The position numbers and the translations under genes are program-made. Of a stretch of DNA of 64,000 nucleotides, positions 52,997 through 62,277 are shown one piece after another. The notes beneath the pieces were generated by a model. It saw only the letters and a program-made list of their open reading frames with translations, was not told the origin of the DNA and did no database searches. Numbering within the stretch: position 1 is the stretch's first letter; each line of letters starts with the position of its first letter. Source of the DNA: Erythrobacter cryptus DSM 12079 (GTDB lineage: Bacteria > Pseudomonadota > Alphaproteobacteria > Sphingomonadales > Sphingomonadaceae). The stretch lies in the NCBI RefSeq assembly GCF_000422985.1, contig NZ_AUHC01000002.1:310001-374000 (forward strand), in the 5' to 3' direction.

Positions 52997-54397
52997 ATGA
53001 TGAGAATGCTTGCCCTGTTGGTCTGTGTCGCGCTCGGTGCCGGGCCGCTCGCCGCGCAGGATCTGGGCGCGCCGATCGGCGAGGATCAGGCAGTCGAGCG
53101 CGTCCCGGTGGAGGGCGAGGAGGCCGATGGTCCCCTGCGCGGCACGGTGACCGACGAGAGCGCCTGGTCGGACATCGGCATTGCCATTCCCGCCTTTGCC
53201 ACCGATCGCGACCGGCCGACCCCTGCCAACGAGGCCGGCACCGGCGCGCTCGGGCGCGAGATCGCGCGGGTGATCACCGCCAACTTGCGCAACAACGGGC
53301 TGTTCAAGCCGGTTGGCCCGGACAGCCTGCCCCAGCCCGCCTTCGCCCAGATTCCCGCGCCCGCCTATGCCACCTGGAGCGGACGCGGCGCGGAGATGCT
53401 GGTGCACGGTTATGTCCGTGCGCGTGAGGACGGGCGGCTGGTGGTCGGCTGCTATCTTTATGATGTTGCGCTCCAGCAGCAATTGGTGCGCGAAGGCTGG
53501 GTGGTGGCCCCGGGCGACTGGCGGCGCGCGGCGCACAAGTGCTCCGATCTCATCTTCTCGCGCCTCACTGGCGAAAGCCCGTTCTTCGACAGCCGCATTG
53601 CCTATATCGCCGAAACCGGCCCCAAGGATCGGCGGGTGAAGCGGCTTGCGATCATGGATTCGGACGGGGCCAACCACCGCTTCTTGACCCTGGGAAGCGC
53701 CACCGCGCTCACCCCGCGGTTTTCGCCCGACTATTCGCGCATTCTCTATCTTTCCTATGTCGATGGCAATCCGCGGATCTATGTCTATGACATCGGCACC
53801 GGGCGGCAGACCCTGGTGACCGAGAGCCGCAACCCTACCATCGCCCCGCGCTGGTCGCCCGATGGCCGCTATATCCTCTATTCGATGTCGGTGGGCGGCA
53901 ACACCGATATCTACCGCGTGCCCGCCAACGGCGGGGCGAGCGTGCGGCTGACCGACAGCCCGGGGATCGACATCGGCGGCTCTTATTCGCCCGATGGCAC
54001 AAAAATCGTGTTCGAAAGCGACCGTTCGGGCAGCCAGCAATGCTATGTCATGGATGCCGATGGTTCCAACCAGCGCCGCATCAGCTTTTCCGGCGGGCGC
54101 TGCGCCACGCCCGAATGGAGCCCGCGCGGTGATCAGATCGCTTTCACCCGCATCGCCGGGGATTTCAACATCGCGGTGATGAACACCAGCGGTGGCAACG
54201 TCCGCGTGCTCACCCGCGGCTGGCAGGACGAGGCCCCCACCTGGGCACCCAATGGCCGCATCATCCAGTTCTTCCGCACCGAAAAGAACAGCGGGCGCAC
54301 CAGCATCTGGCAGGTCGATCTCACCGGCCAGAACGAGCGCCGCCTGCCCACCCCGGTCGATGGTTCCGACCCGGCCTGGGGGCCGATCCGCCCTTGA
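52997..54397 (+). CDS. tolB: TolB periplasmic protein
   Basis: A 466-residue TolB. The signal peptide ends GPLAAQ; the N-terminal alpha/beta domain (GREIARVITANLRNNGLFKP) precedes a six-bladed propeller with FSPDYSRILYLS, WSPDGRYILYS and YSPDGTKIVFESDRSG repeats. It binds Pal and is part of the trans-envelope Tol-Pal system. It starts one base after the tolA stop codon. Confidence 0.95.
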   Translation: MMRMLALLVCVALGAGPLAAQDLGAPIGEDQAVERVPVEGEEADGPLRGTVTDESAWSDIGIAIPAFATDRDRPTPANEAGTGALGREIARVITANLRNNGLFKPVGPDSLPQPAFAQIPAPAYATWSGRGAEMLVHGYVRAREDGRLVVGCYLYDVALQQQLVREGWVVAPGDWRRAAHKCSDLIFSRLTGESPFFDSRIAYIAETGPKDRRVKRLAIMDSDGANHRFLTLGSATALTPRFSPDYSRILYLSYVDGNPRIYVYDIGTGRQTLVTESRNPTIAPRWSPDGRYILYSMSVGGNTDIYRVPANGGASVRLTDSPGIDIGGSYSPDGTKIVFESDRSGSQQCYVMDADGSNQRRISFSGGRCATPEWSPRGDQIAFTRIAGDFNIAVMNTSGGNVRVLTRGWQDEAPTWAPNGRIIQFFRTEKNSGRTSIWQVDLTGQNERRLPTPVDGSDPAWGPIRP

Positions 54398-54428
54398 TCC
54401 CTTGCGCGACACAGAAAGGAACCGAGCG

Positions 54429-54947
54429 ATGAAGACCAAGCTTGCCACCGCGTTGATGCTGGCCCCGGCGCTGGCGCTGGGCGCCTGCAGCAAGAAGCCC
54501 CCGGCCGATATTCCCCCGCCGCCGCAGACTTCCGGCACCGGTGAGCAGACCGGTCCACAGGTGCAGCCGATGGGCCCGCAGGTGGGCACCCAGGCGCATT
54601 TTGTTGCCGCCGTGGGTTCCTCGACCACGATCTACTTCGATACCGACCGCTACAACATCGATGCCCAGGATGCCGCCGCGCTCCAGGCCCAGGCGCAATA
54701 TTTCGCGCGCTATCCGCAGATCACCTTCACCATCGAGGGCCATGCCGACGAACGCGGCACGCGTGAATACAACCTCGCGCTTGGCGAGAAGCGCGCCAAT
54801 GCGGCGAAGAACTACCTCGTCAGCCTCGGGGTGGATCCGGCGCGGATTTCGGTGATCAGCTATGGCAAGGAACGCCCGGTGGCGCTCGGCTCGAACGAGA
54901 CCGCCTGGGCGCAGAACCGCCGCGCCGCCAGCGTGATCATCAACTGA
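54429..54947 (+). CDS. pal: Pal, peptidoglycan-associated lipoprotein
   Basis: A 172-residue OmpA-domain lipoprotein. The lipobox is LALGAC near residue 20; a Pro/Gly-rich linker leads to the OmpA-like domain with IYFDTDRYNIDAQDAAAL, TFTIEGHADERGTREYNLAL and SVISYGKERPV, which bind diaminopimelate in peptidoglycan. It completes tol-pal and anchors the outer membrane during division. Confidence 0.96.
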   Translation: MKTKLATALMLAPALALGACSKKPPADIPPPPQTSGTGEQTGPQVQPMGPQVGTQAHFVAAVGSSTTIYFDTDRYNIDAQDAAALQAQAQYFARYPQITFTIEGHADERGTREYNLALGEKRANAAKNYLVSLGVDPARISVISYGKERPVALGSNETAWAQNRRAASVIIN

Positions 54948-54951
54948 TCCT

Positions 54952-55101
54952 TTAGCCCGAAAGGCCGGCCGTGTGCGCGATCTGCGCGGTCACGTGCACG
55001 CCCGGTTCGTCCGCCGCAAGCTCGCGTGCGCTGGTGAGGACGCACAGGCCCGCCATGGCGAGCACGGCAAAGAGGCTGGAGAGGGTGAGTTGCGGGCTCA
55101 T
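54952..55101 (-). CDS. Possible small membrane protein (49 aa)
   Basis: A 49-residue frame with one hydrophobic segment (SLFAVLAMAGLCVLTSARE) on the minus strand in the 330-bp gap between pal and the J-domain gene. No clear Shine-Dalgarno or family is seen. The rest of the gap (55102-55277) shows nothing beyond a 17-codon frame (55228-55281) whose TGA overlaps the J-domain ATG. Confidence 0.3.
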   Translation of the reverse strand: MSPQLTLSSLFAVLAMAGLCVLTSARELAADEPGVHVTAQIAHTAGLSG

Positions 55102-55277
55102 CGCAAGGGGCTTTCGTTTCGGCAGGCGGCTGGCGATCGTCTTGCACTGCAACATTTCAGATTGCAACCGGTTCCTGCTTTCTCACCGCTAGGCAAGCGC
55201 CGCCAGAGCGCCTAGACTGGCGTCATCATGGGTTCGACCAACGACATGCTGCGCCGCCCGGGCCTCGGGGCGATGCG

Positions 55278-55811
55278 ATGAGCCGGGCGCGTCGCTCGCT
55301 CGACTGGGGCTTTCCGCGCTGGCGCGGCTATGGCGCCGCGCGCGAGGCAGCGAAGGTGCGCATCTGTGATCGGCATGGCTGCGAAGAGCCGGGCGATTGC
55401 CCCGCGCCCAAGGCGCCCAACAGCCGCGAACGCTGGTATTTCTGTCAGAAGCACGCTGCCGAATACAACGCCCAGTGGGACTATTTCGCCGGGCTCGAGG
55501 CGGCCGAACGCGAGGCGCGCGCCCGGGCCGAGCGGCGCGAAAGCGCGGGCTACGCTGAAGCGGCGCATTATGGCTGGGCCGGCTCTGGCGATGGCACGCG
55601 CTCGGCCGACGAGATGCGCGCGCTCGAAGCGCTCGGCCTTGCGCCCGATGCCGATTTCGAGGCGATCAAGAAGGCCTACCGCGCCCGCGCCAAGGACGTG
55701 CACCCCGATGTCAAGCCCGGCGATGCCGAGGCCGCGCGCCAGTTCCAGTTGATCCAGACAGCCTACGAAGTGCTGCGCGCCGCCGAGCAGCGGCGCACCT
55801 GGCGGGGGTAG
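55278..55811 (+). CDS. J-domain (DnaJ-like) protein
   Basis: A 177-residue protein with a C-terminal J domain (about 112-175): ALGLAPDADFEAIKKAYRAR, then the obligatory HPD in KDVHPDVKPGD and FQLIQTAYEVLRAAE. It would stimulate an Hsp70 ATPase. The N-terminal part holds four cysteines (RICDRHGCEEPGDC, YFCQKH) that may bind zinc. This domain order is the alphaproteobacterial short J-protein type, not DnaJ itself. Confidence 0.87.
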   Translation: MSRARRSLDWGFPRWRGYGAAREAAKVRICDRHGCEEPGDCPAPKAPNSRERWYFCQKHAAEYNAQWDYFAGLEAAEREARARAERRESAGYAEAAHYGWAGSGDGTRSADEMRALEALGLAPDADFEAIKKAYRARAKDVHPDVKPGDAEAARQFQLIQTAYEVLRAAEQRRTWRG

Positions 55812-55818
55812 GGCGCGG

Positions 55819-57277
55819 CTAGAGCGCCTCCTTGAAGATACGCCCACCTTTCATGATCAGCCGCAGGTTGGTCGCCGGATCGCCGATCGCATCGAGGCTC
55901 GCGGCAAGATCGCCGTGCCACACTGGCAGGTCGGCGTGGGCGCCCGGTGCAATCACCACAAGCGCGCCCGGATAGGGCGTGCGATCGCCCGACATCGCCA
56001 GCAGCTCGCCCGCTGCCCCCGTCGCCATGCGCAGCGCCTCGAGCGGGGCCATGAAGCCGGTGAGCTTGGCCAATTGCCGGCCCTGCTTGGCCGAACCGCC
56101 GGGGTTCATCAGGATGTTGGTGCCGAAGGCCATCTTCCCCCCTCCGCCCGGCCCTTCTCGAAGGCCTGCACGGTGCCGCGGGCGACCTGTTCACCCTTGG
56201 CCTCCTGGATCGGATCGGAGCGCGGGTTGGAATCCTCATCGGCAAGGAAGGGCTGGATCGACCACCAAGCGCCTTCGGCCTTCATCATGCGGATGCTGGC
56301 AAGGTCGGCCAGCTGGCCGTGCTCGATCGAGCGCACCCCGGCGCGCAGTGCCCGCTGGATGCCTTCGGGGGTATAGACATGGCTGCACACATAGGTGCCC
56401 CAGTCGGCCGCGGCGCGCATTTTCTCCAATAGGAATTGCGCGGTGTCGAGCGGGTCATAGAGCGAAGTCACGCCGCCACCGGCCATGATCTTGATCTGCG
56501 AAGTCCCTTCATCAGCTGCCCGTGGGTGCGGCGCAGCACTTCGGCCTCGCCATCGGCGATCGCTGCAACCCCGGCGCGCCCGGTATAGTCGGCCGGATCG
56601 CTCGCCATGCGCGGCAGGGCGTTGAGCATGCGGAAATCGCCATGGCCCGATGTCTGCGAGAGCATCGCTCCGCTGGGAAAGATGCGCAGGCCGGCCAGCA
56701 CGCCGCGATCGATCGCCAGCTTGAGCCCGAACACCGGCCCGCCGGTGTCGCGCACGGTGGTGAAGCCGCGCATCAGGCTGGCGCCTGCTTCCTGCCCGGC
56801 GACGAGGTGGATGAAGGCGATATCCTGAGTCAGCGCGGCCAGCTGGGTGACGCTGACGAGGGTCGCGTGCCAGTGGCAATCGATCAGCCCCGGCGTCACC
56901 GTGCGTCCGCCGCAATCGATCCGGGTCGCATCCTGCGGCCCCTGCCCGGCGCCGACGATGGCGCTGACCTTGCCGCCTTCAACCACGATCTCGCGGCCGG
57001 TGTGGAGCTTGAGCGTGGTGCCGTCGAAGAAGCTGCAATTGGTGAGCACCGTTGGGCACCCCGGTGTCTGGGCGCGGGCGAATTGCGGGGCGAGGCCGAA
57101 GCCGGCGAACATCCCCAGCACCGCGGCTGTCCCGCCCAGGGCCTCGCGCCGTGAGAGGTCGGCCTCGATCCGGGCAAAGGCGGCCTGCGTTTCGCGCGCA
57201 CCGCACAGGCAAGGGTTGATCGAGGCGGCATCGGGCGTCCCGATTGCGCTGTCATGCCCGCAACAATGCATCCCCAT
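55819..57277 (-). pseudogene. Exported amidohydrolase with two frameshifts
   Basis: One amidohydrolase is spread over three minus-strand frames. The first part (57277 to about 56505) has an N-terminal MHCCGHD and CLC cysteine cluster, a Tat-like signal (SRREALGG), and PGLIDCHWHATLV (HxH). The second (about 56505 to 56142) has TSQIKIMAGGGV (Lys) and CSHVYTPEGI, SIEHGQ (His). The third (to 55819) has FGTNILMNPGG. Frame changes fall at the CCC run 56505-56507 and the six-C run 56137-56142, each fixed by one extra base. Either a recent pseudogene or homopolymer sequencing errors. The expected catalytic Asp at FGTD is Asn here. Confidence 0.75.
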
Positions 57278-57361
57278 CGCGATTTCCCGCGTCCCTGCTG
57301 CCGCCGGCGCACTATTCCGCGAGAAGATGGCGAGAATGTGCTGGACGGGAGTGATGGGCCC

Positions 57362-58195
57362 CTATTCCGTAGGCCCAGCCAGGCCCTTGCCGCGCGCGTC
57401 GATTTCCGGTGCGGGATTGTCGTTCCACCAGGGCACATCGCTCCACGGGCGCACGTCCACCTCGTGGCTCCAGCAATTGCGCGGCTGGTGGGCAAGGTGC
57501 CAATAGGTTTCGGCCAGCGCCTTGGGGTCGATCAGGCCATCGGCCCCCTTGCCGGCCTTGAAGGCCTGGTAGCGATCGCCCATCAGCTTGCCGAGCGTGT
57601 CGGGAGCATCGACCGGTCCGTCAACCACCACGTGGACGACATGCACGCCCTGGGGGGCGAATTCGGCATTGAGGGTCTGGCACAGCATCCGCCGCCCGCC
57701 CATCGCCGCGGCGTGGCTGTGCTGGCCGGCATTGCCGCGCATCGCCGCGGTCGCCGATGTGACCAGCAGGGCGCCATGTGCGCCGGTCTGCGCCCGCGCG
57801 GCCATGCGCGGCAGCAGCGCGTGGGCGAGGCGGAACAGCCCGAAGGTTGCGAGGCGCCAGCCCAGTTCGAACAGGCGGTGCGGGGTATCGGCGAGCGCGC
57901 GGTTGCCGATCTGCGCCCCGAGGTTGTAGAGCGCCGCCTGGATCGGGCCATACTCGGCCTCGGTGCGCGCCACCAGATCCTCGATCGCGCCATCCTCGGC
58001 GGCGTTGAGGAGCGTGCCGCTGGCGCTGCCGCCCGCCTGCCTGATCTCCCCCACCATCCGCTCGAGGCCCGCGGCATCCGAACGCCGGGCGAGTACCGCA
58101 TGATAGCCGCCCGCGGCAAAGCGCCGCGCGGCATTCCCGCCGATGCCCGCGCCCGCGCCGATCACCAGAAACACCGGCCTTGCCCCATTGCCCAT
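57362..58195 (-). CDS. SDR-fold protein lacking the YxxxK catalytic pair
   Basis: A 277-residue SDR-like protein. The cofactor loop is GAGAGIGGNAARRF near residue 12, and a Ser lies at LVTSATAAM, but where YxxxK is expected the sequence reads HSHAAAMGGRRML, with no Tyr and no Lys. C-terminal blocks are VHVVHVVVDGPVDAPDTLGK and a Trp-rich end (SHEVDVRPWSDVPWWND). It may bind NAD(P) without classical redox chemistry or use another residue. It starts 26 bp from the SLC13 gene's end in the same orientation. Confidence 0.78.
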   Translation of the reverse strand: MGNGARPVFLVIGAGAGIGGNAARRFAAGGYHAVLARRSDAAGLERMVGEIRQAGGSASGTLLNAAEDGAIEDLVARTEAEYGPIQAALYNLGAQIGNRALADTPHRLFELGWRLATFGLFRLAHALLPRMAARAQTGAHGALLVTSATAAMRGNAGQHSHAAAMGGRRMLCQTLNAEFAPQGVHVVHVVVDGPVDAPDTLGKLMGDRYQAFKAGKGADGLIDPKALAETYWHLAHQPRNCWSHEVDVRPWSDVPWWNDNPAPEIDARGKGLAGPTE

Positions 58196-58221
58196 CGCTG
58201 CTCTCCCCGGCTCGGGCGCGC

Positions 58222-59661
58222 TCACACCAGCGCCGCCACGCCCCATACCACGCCCACCAGCAGGAACACCCCTGCCACATCCATGAGCAGCCCGGCGGCG
58301 ACCATGCGCTCGATGCGGATGCGCCCCGTGGCCCAGGCGATGGCGTTGGGGCCGGTGCCGGCAGGCAGGACAAAGCCCCAGCTTGCCGCCAGCGCAGCCG
58401 GCAGGGCCAGCAGCACCGGATCGGCCCCCAGCGCCACCACCAGTGCAGCGACCACCGGGATGATCCCCGAGGCGGTGGCAACATTGCTGGCAAATTCGGT
58501 GACGAGGATCACCATCGCCACCACCGCCAGGGCCACCAGCAGCAGCGGCCAGGCCGCGAGCGGGAGCAGCGCCTGCCCGATCCATTCGGCCAGGCCCGAA
58601 GCCTGCATCCCCGCAGCCAGCGCGAGCCCGCCGCCGAACATGAAGATCACGCTCCACGGCGCGCGCTCGGCCTCGCGCCACACCAGGAGCGCGCGCCCGG
58701 TGCCGTCGGGCAGCAGGAACAGCGCCAGCGCCGCGATCACCGCGATGGTGCCATCACTCCAGGCGCCGGGAGGCAGCAGCGGGGCGATGAGCGGCTGGGT
58801 CACCCAGGCGGCAAAGGTGAGCGCCACCAGCGGCACCATCCGCCGCTCGGCTTGGCTCCAGGCGGCGTGGCTGGCGATCGCGCGGCGCGCGCCTTCAAAA
58901 TCGAAGGGCTGGGCCGAGACCTGCTGCACCCGGGCGATGATCGCAGCCGCCAGCGGCACCGCAACCACCACCAGCGGCAGGCCATAGAGCGACCATTCGA
59001 GAAAGCTGATCCTGACCCCGGCGATGCGATCGAGCAGCCCTACGGCAATCGCATTGGTGGGCGAGCCGACGATGGTGGCAAGCCCGCCGATATTGGCGGC
59101 AAAGGCAATCCCCATCGGCAGGGCGCCGTGGATCGCCTCCTGCGGTGGCGGGGCATCTTCCGCGGGTGCGGCGCTGGCGCTGGCGCTGGTGCCGCCTTCG
59201 AGCACCGCGAGGGCCATCGGCATCATGATGAGCGCGGTCGAGGTGTTGGAAATCATCATCGACAGGATCGCCGCGGCGATCATGAAGGCTGCGAGCAGCC
59301 GCCCCGGCCCGCCGCGGCTGCCCACCAGCTGCAGGATCGCCAGGCTCAGCCTCCGGTGCAGCCCGGTGCGCTCGATCGCCAGCGCGAGGAAGGCCCCGCC
59401 GAGCAGCAGGAACAGGATCGGCGAAAAATAGGTGGCCGCGGTCTCCTCGGCGCTCGATACCCCGGCAAGCGGCAGCACCACGAAGGGCAGGAGCGCGGTG
59501 ACGGTGAGTGGCACCGCCTCGGTCATCCACCAGGCCGCCATCCACAACACCAGGCCCGCCACCGCCCAGGCGCCAGTGGGCATCCCGGCGGGCGCGGGCA
59601 GCACGAGGGTGAGCGCAAGACCGAGCGGGCCGAGGACAAGGCCGAGCCTGCGCGCTGTCAT
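58222..59661 (-). CDS. SLC13/DASS-family anion:sodium symporter
   Basis: A 479-residue transporter with about 11-13 membrane helices. The two hairpin signatures are ISNTSTALIMMPMALAV with later VGSPTNAIAVG, and VILVTEFASNVATASGI with VLPAGTGPNAIAWATG (SNT/TNT-type motifs) that coordinate sodium and the carboxylate. Probable substrates are C4-dicarboxylates or related anions. GGGCATCATGGC spacing supports the ATG at 59661. It is upstream of a dense G-tract cluster at 59727-59776. Confidence 0.87.
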   Translation of the reverse strand: MTARRLGLVLGPLGLALTLVLPAPAGMPTGAWAVAGLVLWMAAWWMTEAVPLTVTALLPFVVLPLAGVSSAEETAATYFSPILFLLLGGAFLALAIERTGLHRRLSLAILQLVGSRGGPGRLLAAFMIAAAILSMMISNTSTALIMMPMALAVLEGGTSASASAAPAEDAPPPQEAIHGALPMGIAFAANIGGLATIVGSPTNAIAVGLLDRIAGVRISFLEWSLYGLPLVVVAVPLAAAIIARVQQVSAQPFDFEGARRAIASHAAWSQAERRMVPLVALTFAAWVTQPLIAPLLPPGAWSDGTIAVIAALALFLLPDGTGRALLVWREAERAPWSVIFMFGGGLALAAGMQASGLAEWIGQALLPLAAWPLLLVALAVVAMVILVTEFASNVATASGIIPVVAALVVALGADPVLLALPAALAASWGFVLPAGTGPNAIAWATGRIRIERMVAAGLLMDVAGVFLLVGVVWGVAALV

Positions 59662-59726
59662 GCCATGATGCCCTTCCTCACTCCGCCGCCCCACCCCATG
59701 CAAGGGGCGGGCCTATCAGCGCCGCA

Positions 59727-59776
59727 GGGGTGGGGGCAAGGGGGTGTGCGAGGGGTGTGGGGGGTGCGGCGGGGGG
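59727..59776 (+). repeat. G-tract cluster (predicted G-quadruplex)
   Basis: Six G-runs of at least four bases occur in 50 bp (59727-59730, 59732-59736, 59740-59744, 59752-59755, 59759-59764, 59771-59776) with short loops. It lies in the gap between the SLC13 start and the infC stop, probably within or beyond the infC mRNA 3' end on the complementary strand and the SLC13 promoter region. Confidence 0.5.
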
Positions 59777-59875
59777 CGTGGCGGATCGTAGGTCGTGCCG
59801 AGGCCGCGAAGGGCGCGCGCGAGGCCCCATGAGCCCGCCGCGCGCCCCGCGCCGGTGGCATGCCCGCGCCGGCGC

Positions 59876-60418
59876 CTATTTGGGGGCCAGCACCATCAGC
59901 ATCTGGCGGCCTTCGAGCCGGGGGAAGGCCTCGACCTTGGCGATCTCGGCGACATCGTCCTGCACCCGCTTCAAGAGGTCCATGCCAAGGTGCTGGTGCG
60001 CCATCTCGCGCCCGCGAAAGCGCAGGGTGATCTTCACCTTGTCACCATGTTCGATGAACTTGGCGACGTTGCGCATTTTCACCTCATAATCATGGGTGTC
60101 GATGTTGGGGCGCATCTTCACTTCCTTGATGTCCTGCGTCTTCTGGGTCTTGCGCGCCAGATTGGCCTTCTTCTGGGCCTCGTAGCGATATTTGCCGACA
60201 TCGAGGAACTTGCACACCGGCGGATCCGCGTTGGGGGACACCTCGACGAGATTCAAGCCCTTTTCCTGGGCCTGCTCGATCGCTTCGCGGGTGTACATGA
60301 TACCGAGGTTCTCGCCTTCGTCATCGATGACGCGGACCTTGGGAACCTGGATGAAATGGTCATAGCGCGGGCCGCTTTTGACGGGCGGGGCCAGCGAGCG
60401 CCGGGGTGGACGTGATAT
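59876..60418 (-). CDS. infC: Translation initiation factor IF-3, predicted AUA start
   Basis: A 180-residue IF-3, which binds the 30S subunit and proofreads initiation. The first canonical start (ATG 60298) would delete the N-terminal domain's first 40 residues, including [19 protein letters not shown]. The upstream open frame continues through that block to ATA at 60418, which has AGGAG at 8-nt spacing. infC in many bacteria starts at rare AUU/AUC/AUA for autoregulation by IF-3, so 60418 is preferred. Downstream blocks: [50 protein letters not shown] and QMLMVLAPK. rpmI/rplT do not follow. Confidence 0.9.
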   Translation of the reverse strand: MSRPPRRSLAPPVKSGPRYDHFIQVPKVRVIDDEGENLGIMYTREAIEQAQEKGLNLVEVSPNADPPVCKFLDVGKYRYEAQKKANLARKTQKTQDIKEVKMRPNIDTHDYEVKMRNVAKFIEHGDKVKITLRFRGREMAHQHLGMDLLKRVQDDVAEIAKVEAFPRLEGRQMLMVLAPK

Positions 60419-60492
60419 GGGGTGTTCTCCTGTTGTGGCTGATGCCTGCCGCGCTCCTTAGTGCGAAAGCGGCCCGAGCGCCAGATGGCTTG

Positions 60493-61200
60493 TCACGCCG
60501 CCGCCTGCCACAGCGCAAAGCGGGCGATCCGGCCTCCGGCGCTCATCAGCGCCTCGATCCGCGCGGCCGGTTGCAGCGCGCCGAGGATTTCGGGTGCGCC
60601 CGCATCCATTCCGCCGGTGAGCGTGCCGAAGGCGGGCAGGATCATGCGCTCGGCGCCGCCAGCACCGCGCCCAAGGACAGCACAGGGCCGGGCGATGTGA
60701 CGGTTGCGCACATTCACCCGCAGCTTGGGGTGATAATGGCCCGAAAGCTCGGGCGCGCTCTCCCCGCGCCGGGCCTCGTGGCGCAAGGTCACGCCGCTCA
60801 GCTCCAGTTCCGGCAGGATCGTGCCGCCAAAGCCGCGTGGCAGGGCCTCGTCATGGTTGCCGGTGATCCACACCCAATCGAGCGCGCGGGTGAGCGCCTC
60901 GAGCATCCCGGTGCAATGGGCATCGAGCCTGAGCGCGCCGGCATCATCGTGGAAATTGTCGCCAAGGCAGATCACCCGCCGCGCGCCCGTGTGCCGCACC
61001 GCGTCGGCCAGCCGCTCGAGCGTGTCGCGGCTGTCATAGGGCGGAAGCATCTGGCCGCGCGCGGCAAACCAGCTTGCCTTTTCAAGGTGGAGATCGGCCA
61101 CCACCAGCGCGCGCTCTGCCGGCCAGTAGAGCGCGCGCCCCTGCCCGAGCGCAAGTTCGTGGCCGGCAAAAGGGAAGGGGGCGAACAGAGCGCGAACCAT
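60493..61200 (-). CDS. pdeM: PdeM-type ligase-associated metallophosphoesterase
   Basis: A 235-residue calcineurin-like phosphoesterase. FAGHELALGQGRALYWP and LVVADLHLEKASWFAARGQM are typical of PdeM; metal sites continue with ICLGDNFHDD, WITGNHDE and ELSGHYHPK. PdeM is a nuclease associated with LigD-like/ligase-helicase repair systems, but no ligase is adjacent here. It is divergent from hemF (114 bp). Confidence 0.83.
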   Translation of the reverse strand: MVRALFAPFPFAGHELALGQGRALYWPAERALVVADLHLEKASWFAARGQMLPPYDSRDTLERLADAVRHTGARRVICLGDNFHDDAGALRLDAHCTGMLEALTRALDWVWITGNHDEALPRGFGGTILPELELSGVTLRHEARRGESAPELSGHYHPKLRVNVRNRHIARPCAVLGRGAGGAERMILPAFGTLTGGMDAGAPEILGALQPAARIEALMSAGGRIARFALWQAAA

Positions 61201-61314
61201 GCCCCGTCTGTGCCGCCAAAACCGGCGCTTGGCAACAGTCGGCCCATGGCCTTTCGTGCTTGTGCGCAAAGCCGCGCTTTGCCTATGGTGGGCGCGGATG
61301 ACGGACGGGGCTGT

Positions 61315-62172
61315 ATGACCGATTGGACACCATTTACCGAGCGGGCGCGCGCCTGGTTTGAATCGCTGCGCGACCAGATCTGTGCTGCCTTCGAGGCGAT
61401 CGAGCGCGAGGCGGGCTCTGATGCCCGCTTCACCTACACCCCCTGGCAGCGCCACGAGGAAGGCAATCCCGATCCCGGTGGCGGGGTGCAGGGCTTGATG
61501 AAGGGCAAGGTGTTCGAGAAGGTCGGGGTCAATGTCTCGACCGTGCGCGGCAGCTTTGCCCGCGAATTTGCCGCCTCGATCAACGGCGCCAGCCCCGAAC
61601 AGCCCGGCTTTGCCGCCACCGGCATCAGCCTGGTGGCGCACATGGCCAATCCGCATGTGCCCGCGGTGCACATGAACACGCGCTTCCTCACCACCACCAA
61701 GGCCTGGTTTGGCGGCGGGGCCGATCTCAACCCGCCGATCCCTTATGAGGAGGACACCCAGGAGTTCCACGCCGCCATGCGCGCCGCCTGCGCGCGCCAC
61801 AATCCCACCTATTACGAGCGCTACAGCAAGTGGGCGGAGGACTATTTCTACATCCCCCACCGCCAGGTGCACCGCGGGGTGGGAGGCATCTTCTATGATC
61901 ACCTCGAATGCGACGATGAAGCCGCCTTCGAGCGCCATTTCCTCTTCACCCAGGATGTCGGCAAGGCGTTCCTCGATGTCTTCCCGCGGCTGGTGCGCAA
62001 GCGCATGAACAGCCCCTTCACCCCCGAGGACGAGGCGCGCCAGCTTGAATACCGGGGCCGCTATGCCGAGTTCAACCTCGTCTATGACCGCGGCACGATC
62101 TTCGGGCTCAAGACCGGCGGCAATATCGATGCCATCCTGATGAGCCTGCCGCCGCGGGCGACGTGGTCATGA
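61315..62172 (+). CDS. hemF: Oxygen-dependent coproporphyrinogen III oxidase
   Basis: A 285-residue HemF, converting coproporphyrinogen III to protoporphyrinogen IX using O2 in heme (and chlorophyll) synthesis. Blocks: DPGGGVQGLMKGKVFEKVGV, VPAVHMNTRFL, WFGGGADLNPPIPYEEDT, YIPHRQVHRGVGGIFYD, and the C-terminal EFNLVYDRGTIFGLKTGGN, a family signature. The ATG at 61315 is chosen by homology to the family N-terminus. Confidence 0.96.
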   Translation: MTDWTPFTERARAWFESLRDQICAAFEAIEREAGSDARFTYTPWQRHEEGNPDPGGGVQGLMKGKVFEKVGVNVSTVRGSFAREFAASINGASPEQPGFAATGISLVAHMANPHVPAVHMNTRFLTTTKAWFGGGADLNPPIPYEEDTQEFHAAMRAACARHNPTYYERYSKWAEDYFYIPHRQVHRGVGGIFYDHLECDDEAAFERHFLFTQDVGKAFLDVFPRLVRKRMNSPFTPEDEARQLEYRGRYAEFNLVYDRGTIFGLKTGGNIDAILMSLPPRATWS

Positions 62173-62277
62173 GACGCAACAAGGTTACAGCGACAGAGCA
62201 ACGCCGGTAAGCCGCAGCAGCGCTGCGGCGTTCTTCGCACTTGCCGCAAGGTCTTGCCCCGCACATATTCGCCTGCG

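Noticed and set aside
52928..54628. A 566-codon minus-strand frame opposite tolB and pal
   Set aside because: Antisense shadow; tolB and pal have complete domain signatures on the plus strand.
55228..55281. A 17-codon frame overlapping the J-domain start by ATGA
   Set aside because: No Shine-Dalgarno precedes it and the length could be chance; not listed as a gene.
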